Origin: Microbacterium algeriense
GTDB lineage: Bacteria > Actinomycetota > Actinomycetes > Actinomycetales > Microbacteriaceae
NCBI RefSeq assembly: GCF_008868005.1
Contig: NZ_WAAO01000002.1
Span: 1,054,001 to 1,118,000, forward strand
DNA length: 64,000 nucleotides
Direction of reading: 5' to 3'
A program made the position numbers and the translations under genes. Below, in pieces: positions 1 through 8,243 of the stretch. How positions within the stretch are numbered: the stretch's first letter is position 1; every line of letters starts with the position of its first letter. The notes under the pieces were generated by a model. It was not told where the DNA came from. It saw only the letters and a program-made list of their open reading frames with translations, and did not search any database.

Positions 1-550
1 AGGAGGCGGGATCGTCGGTCACGTCCGCGACGGTGCCGAAGTTCACCGTGATGCCCGCGCGGGCCACCAGCGACCCGCGTGCCGCGAACGCTGCGCTGGT
101 GTCGGCGACCGGCCGCTCCTTCAGCGAGGTGGACGCCGGGTAGTCGTCGCCCGCCAACCGCGACACGATCCCGCCCTCCTGGTCCACCGCGATCAGGGGC
201 GGGAGCGCGGGGTCGACGGTGAGCGCAGCCGTGAGAGCCTGCAGCTCGGGCTCCGTCGCGGGGATGTTGGGCCCCATCAGGATGAACCCGCCGATGCCCG
301 ACTGCATGTACGACCGGAGGACCGCGGGATCGGTGCTCGCGACATGACCCATCACGATGGTCGAGGCCCGCTCCGCCACGCTCATCTCTCCGACGAGAGA
401 CGCCGCGCGGTCGGCGAGGGCACGCGGCGGAGCGCTCGCGGCGGCGGCGCTCGCGGGCACCGGCTCACGGACCGCCGCCGTGGCCCCTGGCCCCGCGCAG
501 AGGCCGCAGAGGAGAGCGACCAGCGCACCCGCAGCCCACGGATACCTCAT
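1..550 (-). CDS. Glycoside hydrolase family 3 beta-N-acetylhexosaminidase-like protein (partial, C-terminus missing)
   Basis: The gene runs off the left window edge; only about 183 N-terminal residues are visible. The start is the ATG at 550. A hydrophobic N-terminus of about 26 residues ending near ATAA looks like a Sec signal peptide, so the protein is probably secreted. The segment IAVDQEGGIVSRL is the hallmark of the GH3 NagZ-like branch, in which Asp and Glu lie near the sugar-binding loop; GFILMGPN just before it also fits. Enzymes of this branch remove terminal N-acetylglucosamine, for example from peptidoglycan or chitin fragments. The nucleophile region lies outside the window, so activity cannot be judged. 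No partner gene is visible. Confidence 0.8.
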   Translation of the reverse strand, partial: MRYPWAAGALVALLCGLCAGPGATAAVREPVPASAAAASAPPRALADRAASLVGEMSVAERASTIVMGHVASTDPAVLRSYMQSGIGGFILMGPNIPATEPELQALTAALTVDPALPPLIAVDQEGGIVSRLAGDDYPASTSLKERPVADTSAAFAARGSLVARAGITVNFGTVADVTDDPAS

Positions 551-575
551 GCCGCTCCCCTGCCGCGATGCATCG

Positions 576-1232
576 TCAGCAGGCGAGAGCCTGCTCGATC
601 GGTACCGCCGACTCCGCGTCGCCGTTGCCGAAGCGGATGGTCCGCCCGATCGTGCACGGCTCCTGAAGGGAAGCGGCGATCACGGCGGCCACGTCGGCGC
701 GGGAGACGGCGCCGCTGCCCTCAGGGTCGATCCGGATGCGACCGGTCGGCTCGTCGAAGGTGAGGGTGCCGGGAGCGAGGATCGTGCCTTCGAGACCCGA
801 GCCGCGCAGGTGCTCGTCCGCAGCCCACTTCGCGTCCGCATACGGGAAGAAGGAGTCGTCCTCCGGCACGCCGTGATCCGCAGTGGAGCCGAGCCAGGAC
901 ACCATCACGTATCGGCGGACGCCGGCGCGCTCCGACGCATCCATGGAACGCTGGGCGGCGTCGCGATCGACCGCATAGGTGCGCTCCGGCGAGCCTCCTC
1001 CGGCGCCGGCCGACCAGACCACGGCGTCGTGACCGCGGATGAGCTCCGCCAGCTCGTCGACGTCGAGACCCTCGACATCGGCGACCAGCGCGCGAGCACC
1101 CGTGGCCGCGACGTCGGCGGTGTGCTCCGGATTGCGGATGACACCGGTCACCTCGTCTCCGCGGGCGGTGAGGAGAGGGGCGAGGAGCAGGGCGATGCGG
1201 CCGTGGCCGCCGAAGACGAGGATACGGGACAT
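576..1232 (-). CDS. NAD(P)-binding atypical short-chain dehydrogenase (NAD-dependent epimerase/YwnB-like)
   Basis: 218 residues. The N-terminus MSRILVFGGHGRIALLLAPL carries the GxxGxxG-type Rossmann nucleotide-binding loop, followed by alternating strand/helix segments typical of NAD(P)H-binding proteins that act as flavin/quinone-type reductases or epimerase-like sensors (YwnB/YhfK group). The active-site Tyr-x-x-x-Lys of classical SDRs is not evident, so catalysis is uncertain. The ATG at 1232 follows a TAGGGT box by six bases, so the mRNA may be leaderless, though GAAGG could also serve as ribosome binding site. It stands alone between two unrelated minus-strand genes. Confidence 0.7.
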   Translation of the reverse strand: MSRILVFGGHGRIALLLAPLLTARGDEVTGVIRNPEHTADVAATGARALVADVEGLDVDELAELIRGHDAVVWSAGAGGGSPERTYAVDRDAAQRSMDASERAGVRRYVMVSWLGSTADHGVPEDDSFFPYADAKWAADEHLRGSGLEGTILAPGTLTFDEPTGRIRIDPEGSGAVSRADVAAVIAASLQEPCTIGRTIRFGNGDAESAVPIEQALAC

Positions 1233-1256
1233 ACCTTCACCCTACGCTCCGGCCCG

Positions 1257-1784
1257 TCAGCGCGGGGTCTGCTCGCTGTCGATCACGAACGCCTGCGGGT
1301 GCGAGGGCAGGTAGCGGACCACGACGGGCTCCCCGCCCGGGAAGTAGGCATCCCGATCGGGGTAGACGGCGGGTGTGAAGAAGTTGCTCTCGAGCGTGTA
1401 CTCGACCCCCTCGGCGGTCGTGAAGGTCACCCAGTCGCCGTCGACCGTCGCCGTCGTCGGGCGACCGTTGTCGTAGATGTACGCGCGCGTGACGGGAACC
1501 CCGGTCAGGCTGAGGATGCCGATCACGAGCGAGCCCAGCATCGCGAACGCCAGGATGCGGAACACGATGCGCACGACCGCGCTACCCACCTGTCCCCGCG
1601 GTCGTCCCTCGCCGGAGAGCAGCCCTTCGCGTTCGCGGATGCTGCGCAGCGCACCGCCGGGCGCGGCGGTCTTGGCCGATGCGGCGAACAACCCGAGGAT
1701 GGAGAACCCCGCGATGAAGACCATGGCATAACCGTGCGCCGCGGGGAAGTTCACCAGCCACATGAGCGTGTCCAGCGCGTTCAT
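1257..1784 (-). CDS. Membrane protein of unknown function (DUF3592-like layout)
   Basis: About 175 residues from the ATG at 1784, chosen because GGAGG lies eight bases upstream and because the start overlaps the stop of the upstream gene in an ATGA. The N-terminal half has two probable membrane segments, one in the first 35 residues and one about residues 65-95. They are followed by a soluble C-terminal domain with short beta-strand patterns (GEPVVVRYLPSHPQAFVID), resembling the membrane-plus-beta layout of DUF3592-type proteins. Function unknown. It is probably co-translated with the gene ending at 1781, which shares the same general plan. Confidence 0.6.
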   Translation of the reverse strand: MNALDTLMWLVNFPAAHGYAMVFIAGFSILGLFAASAKTAAPGGALRSIREREGLLSGEGRPRGQVGSAVVRIVFRILAFAMLGSLVIGILSLTGVPVTRAYIYDNGRPTTATVDGDWVTFTTAEGVEYTLESNFFTPAVYPDRDAYFPGGEPVVVRYLPSHPQAFVIDSEQTPR

Positions 1785-2572
1785 CGGCCGTCCTCCTTCT
1801 CGATGGTCACGGCGACCGTCTGCGGGTCCTCCCGTCGATAGAACGCCCACACCGGCGCACCGACCTGGAGGTGCGGCACGGCCTGCGGGTACACGAACAC
1901 CGTGGTCTCGGCCTCCCAGGTCGGCACCCCGTCCGGTGCCATCAGCACGCGCAGCTGCAGCTCGCTCTGTCCCTCACGACGCCGACCGGTCGGCCGCACC
2001 TCGAGCACGGATGCGGGCACCTGCGTGCCGGAGGTGCGCGCCCGCACCTGGCCCGGTGGGATCAGACCGTGGTCGATCCGCCATTGCAGCATCGCCTCCC
2101 GGACCGACGGATCGCTGAGGTCAGCCAGCTCCACGGTGTCCCGATCGCTGAGGCTGTACCGCACGGGAACGGGAACCCCGACCTGCAGGCTCGCCAGGTC
2201 CGAGGCGTCCACGAGCATCCGCAGCTGACCGATGAACTCGTCGGCGCCGGTGGGACTCACCCGGATGTACAGGTCGTACTGCGGGACGTCGTTGACCGTC
2301 AGGCCGGTTCGGGAGAGCTCGACGATGGTTCCCACCCCGATCTGGGCTTCCCCGCGGACGCGCTTCCGGCGGCCGAGACCCGTCGTCATCCCGCCGAAGG
2401 TCAGCAGCAGCCCCCAGGCGACGCCGATGAGGATCGGGGCGCCGAGCGTGTCGTCTCCCGCGAACGGCAGCACCGATTCGCGCTGATCCACCCCGAACAG
2501 TCCTTCTCCGACCCAGATGAGCAGCCAAGCCGACAGCAGCAGCCAGACGACGGTGAAGACGATGCGCAGCAT
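1781..2572 (-). CDS. Membrane protein of unknown function with two beta-rich modules
   Basis: 263 residues from the ATG at 2572, with GGGGAG close upstream. Two membrane segments lie in the first 70 residues (MLRIVFTVVWLLLSAWLLIW and about ILIGVAWGLLLTFGG). Two similar soluble modules follow, each with the pattern 'G.ptWeaettVfVyPQAVPhLQVGaPVwafYrr' or 'GLTVNDVPQYDLYIRV', suggesting an internal duplication of a beta-sandwich-like unit as in other membrane-anchored DUF3592-type proteins. It overlaps the downstream gene by ATGA. The intergenic stretch to the divergent gene at 2669 is 96 bp. No function can be assigned. Confidence 0.6.
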   Translation of the reverse strand: MLRIVFTVVWLLLSAWLLIWVGEGLFGVDQRESVLPFAGDDTLGAPILIGVAWGLLLTFGGMTTGLGRRKRVRGEAQIGVGTIVELSRTGLTVNDVPQYDLYIRVSPTGADEFIGQLRMLVDASDLASLQVGVPVPVRYSLSDRDTVELADLSDPSVREAMLQWRIDHGLIPPGQVRARTSGTQVPASVLEVRPTGRRREGQSELQLRVLMAPDGVPTWEAETTVFVYPQAVPHLQVGAPVWAFYRREDPQTVAVTIEKEDGR

Positions 2573-2668
2573 GCTCCCCAGCGTATCGAGAACACGTCGA
2601 TCGTCCCGCACCCCTACAATCGGGCTACGACGCCGACCCGCAGCGGTGTCCCTTCGGATGGCAGGACG

Positions 2669-3697
2669 ATGACGCCCACCCCCTCGACCGAGCGCGAGAT
2701 CCTCGCGCGCATATCGCTGACCCGTGCGGACGGCGGACTGAACCCGGAGGCGCTGGGGTGGTCGCGCACTCCGTTGCACGACACCTCCGGCATCCCGGAC
2801 CGGCGCTCGTGGGGACGCAACAAGCGCTGGGAGTACTGGAATGTGATGAGTCCGGCGCACATCGTCTCGCTCACCGTCTCCTGCGTCGATTACATGTCCC
2901 TCCACGAGATCTGGGTGCTCGACCGGGCCACGGGAGAGAGCGCGGGGTCGACCGTGATCTCACCCGGGAGTCGCAGCGCCGAACTTCCGGCCTCGCTCGG
3001 CGAGGGACCGGCGCGTGCCCGCACCCGGCGCCTGACGATCGACGTCGACGAGTCGCTCGACGGAACCCGCCTGCGCGGACGCGCACTCGGAGTCTCCTTC
3101 GACATCATGGCCGCCCGCCCTCGCGATCACGACTCGCTCGGTGTGGTCGTGCCCTGGCTCCGGGAGGAAGGAGACCCGACGCGCTTCCAGTACACCGTGA
3201 AGGACGTCGCCCGTCCCGCCACCGGGTACCTGAGCGTGAACGGCGTCGCGCATGACCTGCCGGCCGGCAGCTGGGCGGTGCTCGACCACGGGCGCGGACG
3301 CTGGCCGTACCGCGTGCACTGGAACTGGGCGGCCGGCAGCGGGATCGTGGAGGGCCGCGTGATCGGGCTCCAGCTCGGCTCGAAGTGGACCGACGGCTCC
3401 GGAACGACCGAGAACGCCCTCGTCGTCGACGGCCGGCTCTCCAAGCTCGGCGAGGACTACGTCTGGGACTACGACCCCGAGCGGTTCATGCAGCCGTGGC
3501 ACATCCACGGGGAGACCGCGGATCTGACCTTCACGCCCTTCTACGACAAGCACTCGCAGACCAACGCTCTGGTGATCGCGAGCAGGACGGATCAGCTGTT
3601 CGGCGTCTGGTCGGGCTGGGTGCGCGACGACGAGGGCGCCCGTGTGCGCGTCGACGGGATCGAGGGGTTCGCGGAAGACGTGCTCAACCGCTGGTGA
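2669..3697 (+). CDS. DUF2804 domain protein
   Basis: 342 residues starting at ATG 2669. The whole length matches the DUF2804 pattern as recalled: an N-terminal KRWEYWNVMSPAHIVSLTV segment, a central WPYRVHWNWAAGSG block and a C-terminal MQPWHIHGETADLTFTPFYD block, all rich in Trp, Tyr and His and typical of a large beta-structured fold. The biochemical role of this family is not established. A TACAAT box at 2615-2620 may be its promoter -10. Its last 14 bases overlap the 3' end of the convergent monooxygenase gene. Confidence 0.75.
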   Translation: MTPTPSTEREILARISLTRADGGLNPEALGWSRTPLHDTSGIPDRRSWGRNKRWEYWNVMSPAHIVSLTVSCVDYMSLHEIWVLDRATGESAGSTVISPGSRSAELPASLGEGPARARTRRLTIDVDESLDGTRLRGRALGVSFDIMAARPRDHDSLGVVVPWLREEGDPTRFQYTVKDVARPATGYLSVNGVAHDLPAGSWAVLDHGRGRWPYRVHWNWAAGSGIVEGRVIGLQLGSKWTDGSGTTENALVVDGRLSKLGEDYVWDYDPERFMQPWHIHGETADLTFTPFYDKHSQTNALVIASRTDQLFGVWSGWVRDDEGARVRVDGIEGFAEDVLNRW

Positions 3698-4754
3698 CAG
3701 GCGCGGCAGCACGCTGAAGCGCCCGCTGGACACCCTTCGCGGCCGCCCGCCCCGCCCGATTGGCCCCGATGGTGCTCGCGGAGGGACCGTAGCCGACGAG
3801 CTGCACGCGCGGGTCCGCGACCGCCGTCGTGCCGCGACCACCGCGGTCGAGCTGAATGCCTCCGGCCGCACTGCGCAGGTGCAGCGGGGCCAGGTGCGTG
3901 ATGGCGGGCCGGAAGCCGGTCGCCCAGAGGATCACGTCGACGCGCTCGAAGGATCCGTCCGCCCAGCGCACCCCGTCGGGTTCGATCCGCGAGAACAGCG
4001 GCCGGCGGTCCGCATAGGCGCCGAGATGCTCCGCCTCGCGCTCCTGCGGCCGCAGCATCAGGCCCGTGACGCTGACCACGCTCTCCGGAGGGAGCCCGGC
4101 GGCGACCCGCTGCTCGACCAGCGCCACGGCGGCCGCTCCGGCCTCCGGCGTGAAGTCGTCGGTCCGCCAGACCGGAGGCCGACGCGTGACCCAGAGCGTG
4201 TCGGTGAGGGGCGCCAGCGCGCCGAGGAACTGCACCGCTGATGCTCCCCCGCCCACCACCAGGACGCGCTTGCCGCGGAAGTGCTCCGGGCCGGGGTAGT
4301 CCACGGTGTGCAGCTGCTCTCCGAGGAACGTCTCCATGCCGGGGAAGTGCGGCAGGAACGGGTGCGTCCAGGTCCCGGTGGCGTTGACGAGCGTCCTGGT
4401 CGTCCACTCCCCCTCCGGGGCGCGCACGACCAGCAGACCGTCGTGGTCCTCGACGCGCTCGACGTGCACCGGGCGGATCACCGGAAGAGCGTGCCGCTGT
4501 TCGTACGCGGCGAAATACGCGGGGACAGCCACGTTGGCGCGCGCGTCGTCGCGCGGAGGAGGGTCGTCGGAGGGCAGCTCCGCCACCCCGTGCACGTCGC
4601 GCATCGTGAGCGCGTCCCAGCGGTGCTGCCAGGCGCCGCCGGGCTTGTCGTCCGCATCCAGCACCACGTGCGGGATGCCGAGTCGCCCGAGATGGAAGGA
4701 CGCCGAGAGCCCGGCCTGCCCTGCGCCGATCACGAGACTGTCGAGGATGCTCAC
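3684..4754 (-). CDS. FAD-dependent monooxygenase / pyridine nucleotide-disulphide oxidoreductase (CzcO-like)
   Basis: 356 residues. N-terminal FAD-binding GAGQAGLSASFHL, the flavin monooxygenase-type FPGMETFLGEQLHTVDY block, a second Rossmann motif VLVVGGGASAVQ near residue 167 for NADPH, and a C-terminal ILWATGFRP motif typical of class B flavoproteins. Such enzymes oxygenate small sulphur- or nitrogen-containing substrates or ketones; the substrate is not predictable here. The strict Baeyer-Villiger fingerprint was not seen. It lies upstream of nothing on its own strand and converges on the DUF2804 gene. Confidence 0.8.
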   Translation of the reverse strand: MSILDSLVIGAGQAGLSASFHLGRLGIPHVVLDADDKPGGAWQHRWDALTMRDVHGVAELPSDDPPPRDDARANVAVPAYFAAYEQRHALPVIRPVHVERVEDHDGLLVVRAPEGEWTTRTLVNATGTWTHPFLPHFPGMETFLGEQLHTVDYPGPEHFRGKRVLVVGGGASAVQFLGALAPLTDTLWVTRRPPVWRTDDFTPEAGAAAVALVEQRVAAGLPPESVVSVTGLMLRPQEREAEHLGAYADRRPLFSRIEPDGVRWADGSFERVDVILWATGFRPAITHLAPLHLRSAAGGIQLDRGGRGTTAVADPRVQLVGYGPSASTIGANRAGRAAAKGVQRALQRAAAPVTSG

Positions 4755-4888
4755 GCTGATCAGAACGCCCGGCCCGCTCCGGTTGTTCCACCGGACGGGA
4801 CGCGCCCGGGCGCCCTGGCTCGATTCGTGCTCGCGGCGAATCCTGTAGTAGGCTTTTCACGTTGCTCCGGCCGGCCCGGAGAGCGTTT

Positions 4889-4961
4889 GGGCCTGTGGCG
4901 CAGCTGGTAGCGCACCTGCATGGCATGCAGGGGGTCAGGGGTTCGAGTCCCCTCAGGTCCA
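4889..4961 (+). tRNA. tRNA-Ala (anticodon GGC)
   Basis: A 73-base cloverleaf. Acceptor stem GGGCCTG (4889-4895) pairs with CAGGTCC (4954-4960), discriminator A. The D-arm is GCGC/GCGC, the anticodon stem CCTGC/GCAGG holds loop ATGGCAT with anticodon GGC, and the T-arm contains GGTTCGAGTCC. The terminal CCA is not encoded. A TAGGCT box at 4849-4854 is a plausible -10 element and an intrinsic terminator follows at once. Confidence 0.95.
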
Positions 4962-4966
4962 CCGAG

Positions 4967-4993
4967 AAAGCCCCTGGTTCGCCAGGGGCTTTT
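4967..4993 (+). terminator. Intrinsic terminator after tRNA-Ala
   Basis: AAAGCCCCTGG and CCAGGGGCTTT pair around a TTCG tetraloop and end in a short T run, a textbook rho-independent terminator six bases after the tRNA. Confidence 0.9.
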
Positions 4994-5167
4994 CGCGTTC
5001 TCACGCCGGCACTGATCGCTCCTTTCCCGTCCGGACGGCGAGCTGACACGCTGTGCTGACTGGACTTTCAGGCAACTGACCCTGGACAAACGTCTAGGCA
5101 TGCCGTTTACTGAGTCGGGGCCGCACGCCCTGCACCCGCAGTCGTCGGGGCGCCGCTTCGTCGGCAG

Positions 5168-5211
5168 ATCAGGATCCCCACCATCGCCCGAACGGTGGTG
5201 GGGATCCTGAT
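5168..5211. repeat. Long perfect inverted repeat between tRNA-Ala and a small acidic gene
   Basis: ATCAGGATCCCCACCA (5168-5183) is perfectly repeated inverted at 5196-5211. The pairing continues inward with one G-T wobble to about 19 bp around a six-base CCCGAA loop. No T tract follows, so it is not a classical terminator. The rest of the 4994-5319 gap shows no convincing gene. Confidence 0.75.
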
Positions 5212-5319
5212 ACGCCCCTGTTCCTCGCGATAGCGCGCCGCCCCTCCGGCGTCAAGGCATTCGTCACGGCGCGTGCGGCGGTCGTACCGTGAGCGCATCC
5301 CTCGACGAAAGGATGCCCC

Positions 5320-5502
5320 ATGTCCAATCCCACCCCTCCCCTCGTCCCGCTGCCCGACGACGATCACGGCGACGTGCCCACCCGGGAGGTCGACGGCGAC
5401 GAGACCCTCGACACCGACATCGACGACGCACTCGTCGACAGCGCGGAGGCCGACCGTGCCGCGTCCACGGAAGACGCCGACGACACAGACGACCTGCGCT
5501 GA
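5320..5502 (+). CDS. Small acidic protein of unknown function
   Basis: 60 residues, with AAAGG ten bases upstream of the ATG at 5320. The composition is strikingly acidic, with about twenty Asp or Glu residues, and it has a proline-rich start and no membrane segment; it is probably intrinsically disordered. The codon pattern is like its neighbours and a strong hairpin terminator follows at 5525, both of which support a real transcription unit. No known family was recognised. Confidence 0.55.
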   Translation: MSNPTPPLVPLPDDDHGDVPTREVDGDETLDTDIDDALVDSAEADRAASTEDADDTDDLR

Positions 5503-5524
5503 ACCCGCACCGCGGAAAACAAGA

Positions 5525-5558
5525 GCGCACCGTCTCCACGGAGACGGTGCGCTTCTTT
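5525..5558 (+). terminator. Bidirectional intrinsic terminator
   Basis: GCGCACCGTCTC (5525-5536) and GAGACGGTGCGC (5541-5552) form a perfect 12-bp stem with a CACG loop. TTCTTT follows on the plus strand, and a T-rich stretch (TTGTTTTC) follows on the minus strand. It sits between two convergent genes and can serve both. Confidence 0.85.
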
Positions 5559-5577
5559 CGACGCGCGCTGGTCGCGA

Positions 5578-5862
5578 TCAGGTCGCGAGCAGGGGCGGAC
5601 GGTGAGGGATGGAGATCGGGCGCGTCGCCCTGCCGGTGTGCTGCATCCGCTCGACCTCTTCGAGGACCTCGAACGCAGAGCCGTAGCGCAGAGCCAGGGG
5701 CAGCTCGCGCAGCCAGGTCACCTCGACCTCCGTCTCGGCGAGTTCGTACACGCAGGCCACGACATGGCGAGGGTCGTTCTCGGGGTAGCGCAGGTCGTTG
5801 ATCACCCACTCCGACGACGTGATGCGGTGAAGCACGAAACGCGGATCAGGAATATCAGACAT
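5578..5862 (-). CDS. Conserved-looking small hypothetical protein
   Basis: 94 residues from the ATG at 5862, with TGGAGG about ten bases upstream. Soluble, with mixed alpha/beta character (RFVLHRITSSEWVINDLRYPE, then VVACVYELAETEVEVTWL). The opening resembles small actinobacterial proteins of unknown function. The 110-bp gap upstream holds two small inverted repeats (ACTCTC/GAGAGT and a GC-rich one) in its probable 5' leader. No function is proposed. Confidence 0.65.
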   Translation of the reverse strand: MSDIPDPRFVLHRITSSEWVINDLRYPENDPRHVVACVYELAETEVEVTWLRELPLALRYGSAFEVLEEVERMQHTGRATRPISIPHRPPLLAT

Positions 5863-5972
5863 GTGCGGGCCCTCCAGGACTCTCTCTCAACGAGAGTGCC
5901 CCGCCGTCCGGCGGAGGGGAAGGCCCTTGACAGCTGAGGAAGACCGGCTACGCCGTGCCGTCACGCCCGGGG

Positions 5973-6662
5973 TCAGCGCCCAGGACGGATCGTCAGTTCG
6001 GTCAGGTGAGCGTCACGCGGCAGGTCGAGTGCGGTGAGGATGGTGGTCGCGACCGCGTCCGGGGTGATGAACTCCCCCGCGTCGTAGTCCTGACCCTCCT
6101 GCTGGCGCACCCGCTGCTGCATGGGCGTGGCCGTGCGGCCGGGGAAGACCGAGGTCACCCGCACGCCGTGCTGCGCCTCTTCGGCACGCAGCGCATCCGC
6201 CAGGGCGCGGAGACCGTGCTTGGAGGCGGCATAGGCCGACCAACCGGGGCTCGCACGCAGGCCCGCACCCGAGTTGACGAACACGACATGCCCCTGCGAG
6301 ACGCGCAGCACAGGCAGCAGCAGCCGGGTCAGCTCGGCGGGGGCGATCAGATTCACCGCCAGCTGCTGCTCCCAGATCGCCGGCGGAAGGTCTCCGACGT
6401 CGCCGAGATCGACGACGCCGGCGACGTGCACCAGCGAATCGATGCGCTGCGGGAGCTGCTGCTTGGAGAGCGCCCAGGAGAGCCGACCCGGCTGAGCCAG
6501 GTCGCCGACGAGGACCGTCGCTCCAGGGAGTTCCTCGGCGATGGTCCGGGCGCGACCGGCATCACGGGCGAGCGCGACCACGTCGTCACCGCGGGCGAGC
6601 AGTCGACGAGAGAGGACAGCGCCGATGCCGGATCCGGCACCGGTGACGAGGTGCGTCGTCAT
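5973..6662 (-). CDS. Short-chain dehydrogenase/reductase (classical SDR)
   Basis: 229 residues. N-terminal VTGAGSGIGAVLSRRL is the cofactor-binding TGxxxGxG motif, HVAGVVDLG corresponds to the NNAG strand, and FVNSGAG then YAASKHGL supply the catalytic Ser, Tyr and Lys (YxxxK). FPGRTATPM follows as expected. It reduces or oxidises a small carbonyl or alcohol, substrate unknown. It starts one base after the rsfS stop, so it is the last gene of the rsfS transcription unit. Confidence 0.85.
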   Translation of the reverse strand: MTTHLVTGAGSGIGAVLSRRLLARGDDVVALARDAGRARTIAEELPGATVLVGDLAQPGRLSWALSKQQLPQRIDSLVHVAGVVDLGDVGDLPPAIWEQQLAVNLIAPAELTRLLLPVLRVSQGHVVFVNSGAGLRASPGWSAYAASKHGLRALADALRAEEAQHGVRVTSVFPGRTATPMQQRVRQQEGQDYDAGEFITPDAVATTILTALDLPRDAHLTELTIRPGR

Positions 6663-6663
6663 G

Positions 6664-7056
6664 TCAGCGAGGGTCTGCGGCCGTCTCGGCGGCGGGCTCC
6701 GCGATGTCGATGGGCACGATCGGGCAGTCCTTCCACAGGCGCTCGAGGCCGTAGTACACGCGCTCCTCCTGGTGGAAGACGTGGACGATCAGGTCGCCGA
6801 AGTCCAACAGGACCCAGCGGGCCTCCGCGCGTCCCTCGCGGCGGACGCGCTTGTGGCCGGACTCGATCAGCTTGTCCTCGATCTCATCGGCGATCGCGGC
6901 GACGTTGCGCTCGCTGTTCCCGGTGACGAGGAGGAAGATGTCGACGAGCGGAAGCGGCTCGGAGACGTTCAGCGCCAGCAGATCCTCTCCGCCCTTGGCG
7001 ACGGCGGCTTCGGCGGCGATGCGGAGCATCTCTTCGGCGGTTTCAGGTGATTGCAT
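6664..7056 (-). CDS. rsfS: Ribosome silencing factor RsfS
   Basis: 130 residues from the ATG at 7056; a TTG three bases upstream is an alternative. The segments SEPLPLVDIFLLVTGNSERN, the Arg/Glu-rich RVRREGRAEARWVLLDFGDLIVHVF and the following YYGLERLW are characteristic of the RsfS/Iojap family. The protein binds ribosomal protein L14 and blocks subunit joining in stationary phase. Its ATG overlaps the upstream TGA (TGATG), so it is coupled to the unknown membrane protein and nadD, a neighbourhood common in actinobacteria. Confidence 0.95.
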   Translation of the reverse strand: MQSPETAEEMLRIAAEAAVAKGGEDLLALNVSEPLPLVDIFLLVTGNSERNVAAIADEIEDKLIESGHKRVRREGRAEARWVLLDFGDLIVHVFHQEERVYYGLERLWKDCPIVPIDIAEPAAETAADPR

Positions 7057-8243
7057 CAAATCAGTTTCGTGGTGAAGGCGATGACGAGGACGACGCCGAT
7101 CGCGAGGGCGAGCCCGCCGGCGACGATGGCGAGCGTCACCATCAGGCGGTTGCCCTTCTCGGGAGCAGGAGGCCGGATGACCTCGCCCGCGGGCTTGATG
7201 GTGCTGACCGCCGAGCTGGCGGCGATCGGCGTGGGAGACGACGCGGGAGGCAGCTCGCCGTCGATGAGAACGGAGTCCACCTCCTTGCCGTCGGTCGTTC
7301 CGAGCGCGTGCCCCTGGGAGCCCATGCCCTGCGGAAGTTCGTAGGAGCCGGTGATCAGGATCTCACCGGTGGAGGCGACAGGGCCGGACAGCGAGCCCTC
7401 GCCCGGAGAGGGCGTGAAGATAAGTGCGTTCGGAGCGGAGTGCTGCGAGCCGGTCGAATCGCTCACCGAGAGGAGCTCATCGAAGGACGGGCGGAACGGC
7501 TTCTGCGGCTCGGGAGCGTCGGAGAGCACGCCCTCGCCGAAGGACGAGTTGACCGTCGGCCGTGCACCCGCGGCGATCTCCTCCTCGTCGGCGTCATCGA
7601 CGTCCGCGAGGACATCATCGCCTGCTGCCGTGGCGTCCGGCTCGTCCGTCAGACCGAGGGCAGCCTCGGTCTCGTCGGGACGCGCTTCCGCCGCGGGTTC
7701 TTCGGAGGACTCGAGCGGGACCTCGCCGACCGTATCGGCGACGGAGGATGCCCGCACCGGCTCGCCGGCGGCCTCCTCACCGAGGTCGGAGTCGTCGTCC
7801 TCCGAGTCGGAACCGAATGCCGGAATTCCGGAGACGATCTCGCTGGCTCGGTCGTCCACCTCGACGGGAGCGGAGCCGACCGGCTCTTCGCGGTCGGTCG
7901 AGGCTTCGTCGGTCGAGTCGGCTTCCTGCGCCGCCTCCGAGGACTCGTCCGCCTCCTCCGCACCGATCACGGGGACGGAGGCGGTGCGGACCTTCTCGAG
8001 CTCGCGCGCCCGACGGCGGGTCAACGGGGCGTCGCGGTGCTCGGCGTCGTCAGCGGGGGTCGGAGCAGGCGGGATCACGGCCGGCTCCGCGGGGCGCGGC
8101 AGCGGCGGCGCGGGCGGGGCCGGCGGTGCCGCTTCCGCCGCGGCAGCGGCTTCCTCGCTGGAGATCACCGGGGTCGATCCCGTCAGCCGGATCTCCCGCA
8201 GCTGCTTGCGTGTCAGCGGACCCTGCTGATCCGATGTACTCAT
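7056..8243 (-). CDS. Single-pass membrane protein with long acidic disordered region, between nadD and rsfS
   Basis: 395 residues. It begins [18 protein letters not shown], and a second copy of the pattern occurs near residues 75-95 ([20 protein letters not shown]). Some 270 Ala/Glu/Asp/Pro-rich, low-complexity residues follow, then one membrane helix at the extreme C-terminus ([18 protein letters not shown]). This is a tail-anchored layout with a large cytoplasmic domain. It overlaps nadD by ATGA and rsfS by TGATG, so it is co-translated with both. Its position suggests a family peculiar to Microbacteriaceae; the function is unknown. Confidence 0.7.
   Translation of the reverse strand: MSTSDQQGPLTRKQLREIRLTGSTPVISSEEAAAAAEAAPPAPPAPPLPRPAEPAVIPPAPTPADDAEHRDAPLTRRRARELEKVRTASVPVIGAEEADESSEAAQEADSTDEASTDREEPVGSAPVEVDDRASEIVSGIPAFGSDSEDDDSDLGEEAAGEPVRASSVADTVGEVPLESSEEPAAEARPDETEAALGLTDEPDATAAGDDVLADVDDADEEEIAAGARPTVNSSFGEGVLSDAPEPQKPFRPSFDELLSVSDSTGSQHSAPNALIFTPSPGEGSLSGPVASTGEILITGSYELPQGMGSQGHALGTTDGKEVDSVLIDGELPPASSPTPIAASSAVSTIKPAGEVIRPPAPEKGNRLMVTLAIVAGGLALAIGVVLVIAFTTKLI

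Noticed and set aside
357..1841. Long plus-strand open frame opposite the SDR-like and membrane-protein genes
   Set aside because: Arg/Ala/Gly-rich translation with no family features; it is a GC-rich shadow of the minus-strand genes, which have clear domains and starts.
4760..5101. Minus-strand open frame reading GGPEGTRTPDPLHAMQVRYQ across the tRNA
   Set aside because: It is the well-known false protein produced by the antisense of a tRNA-Ala gene; the tRNA and its terminator explain the sequence.
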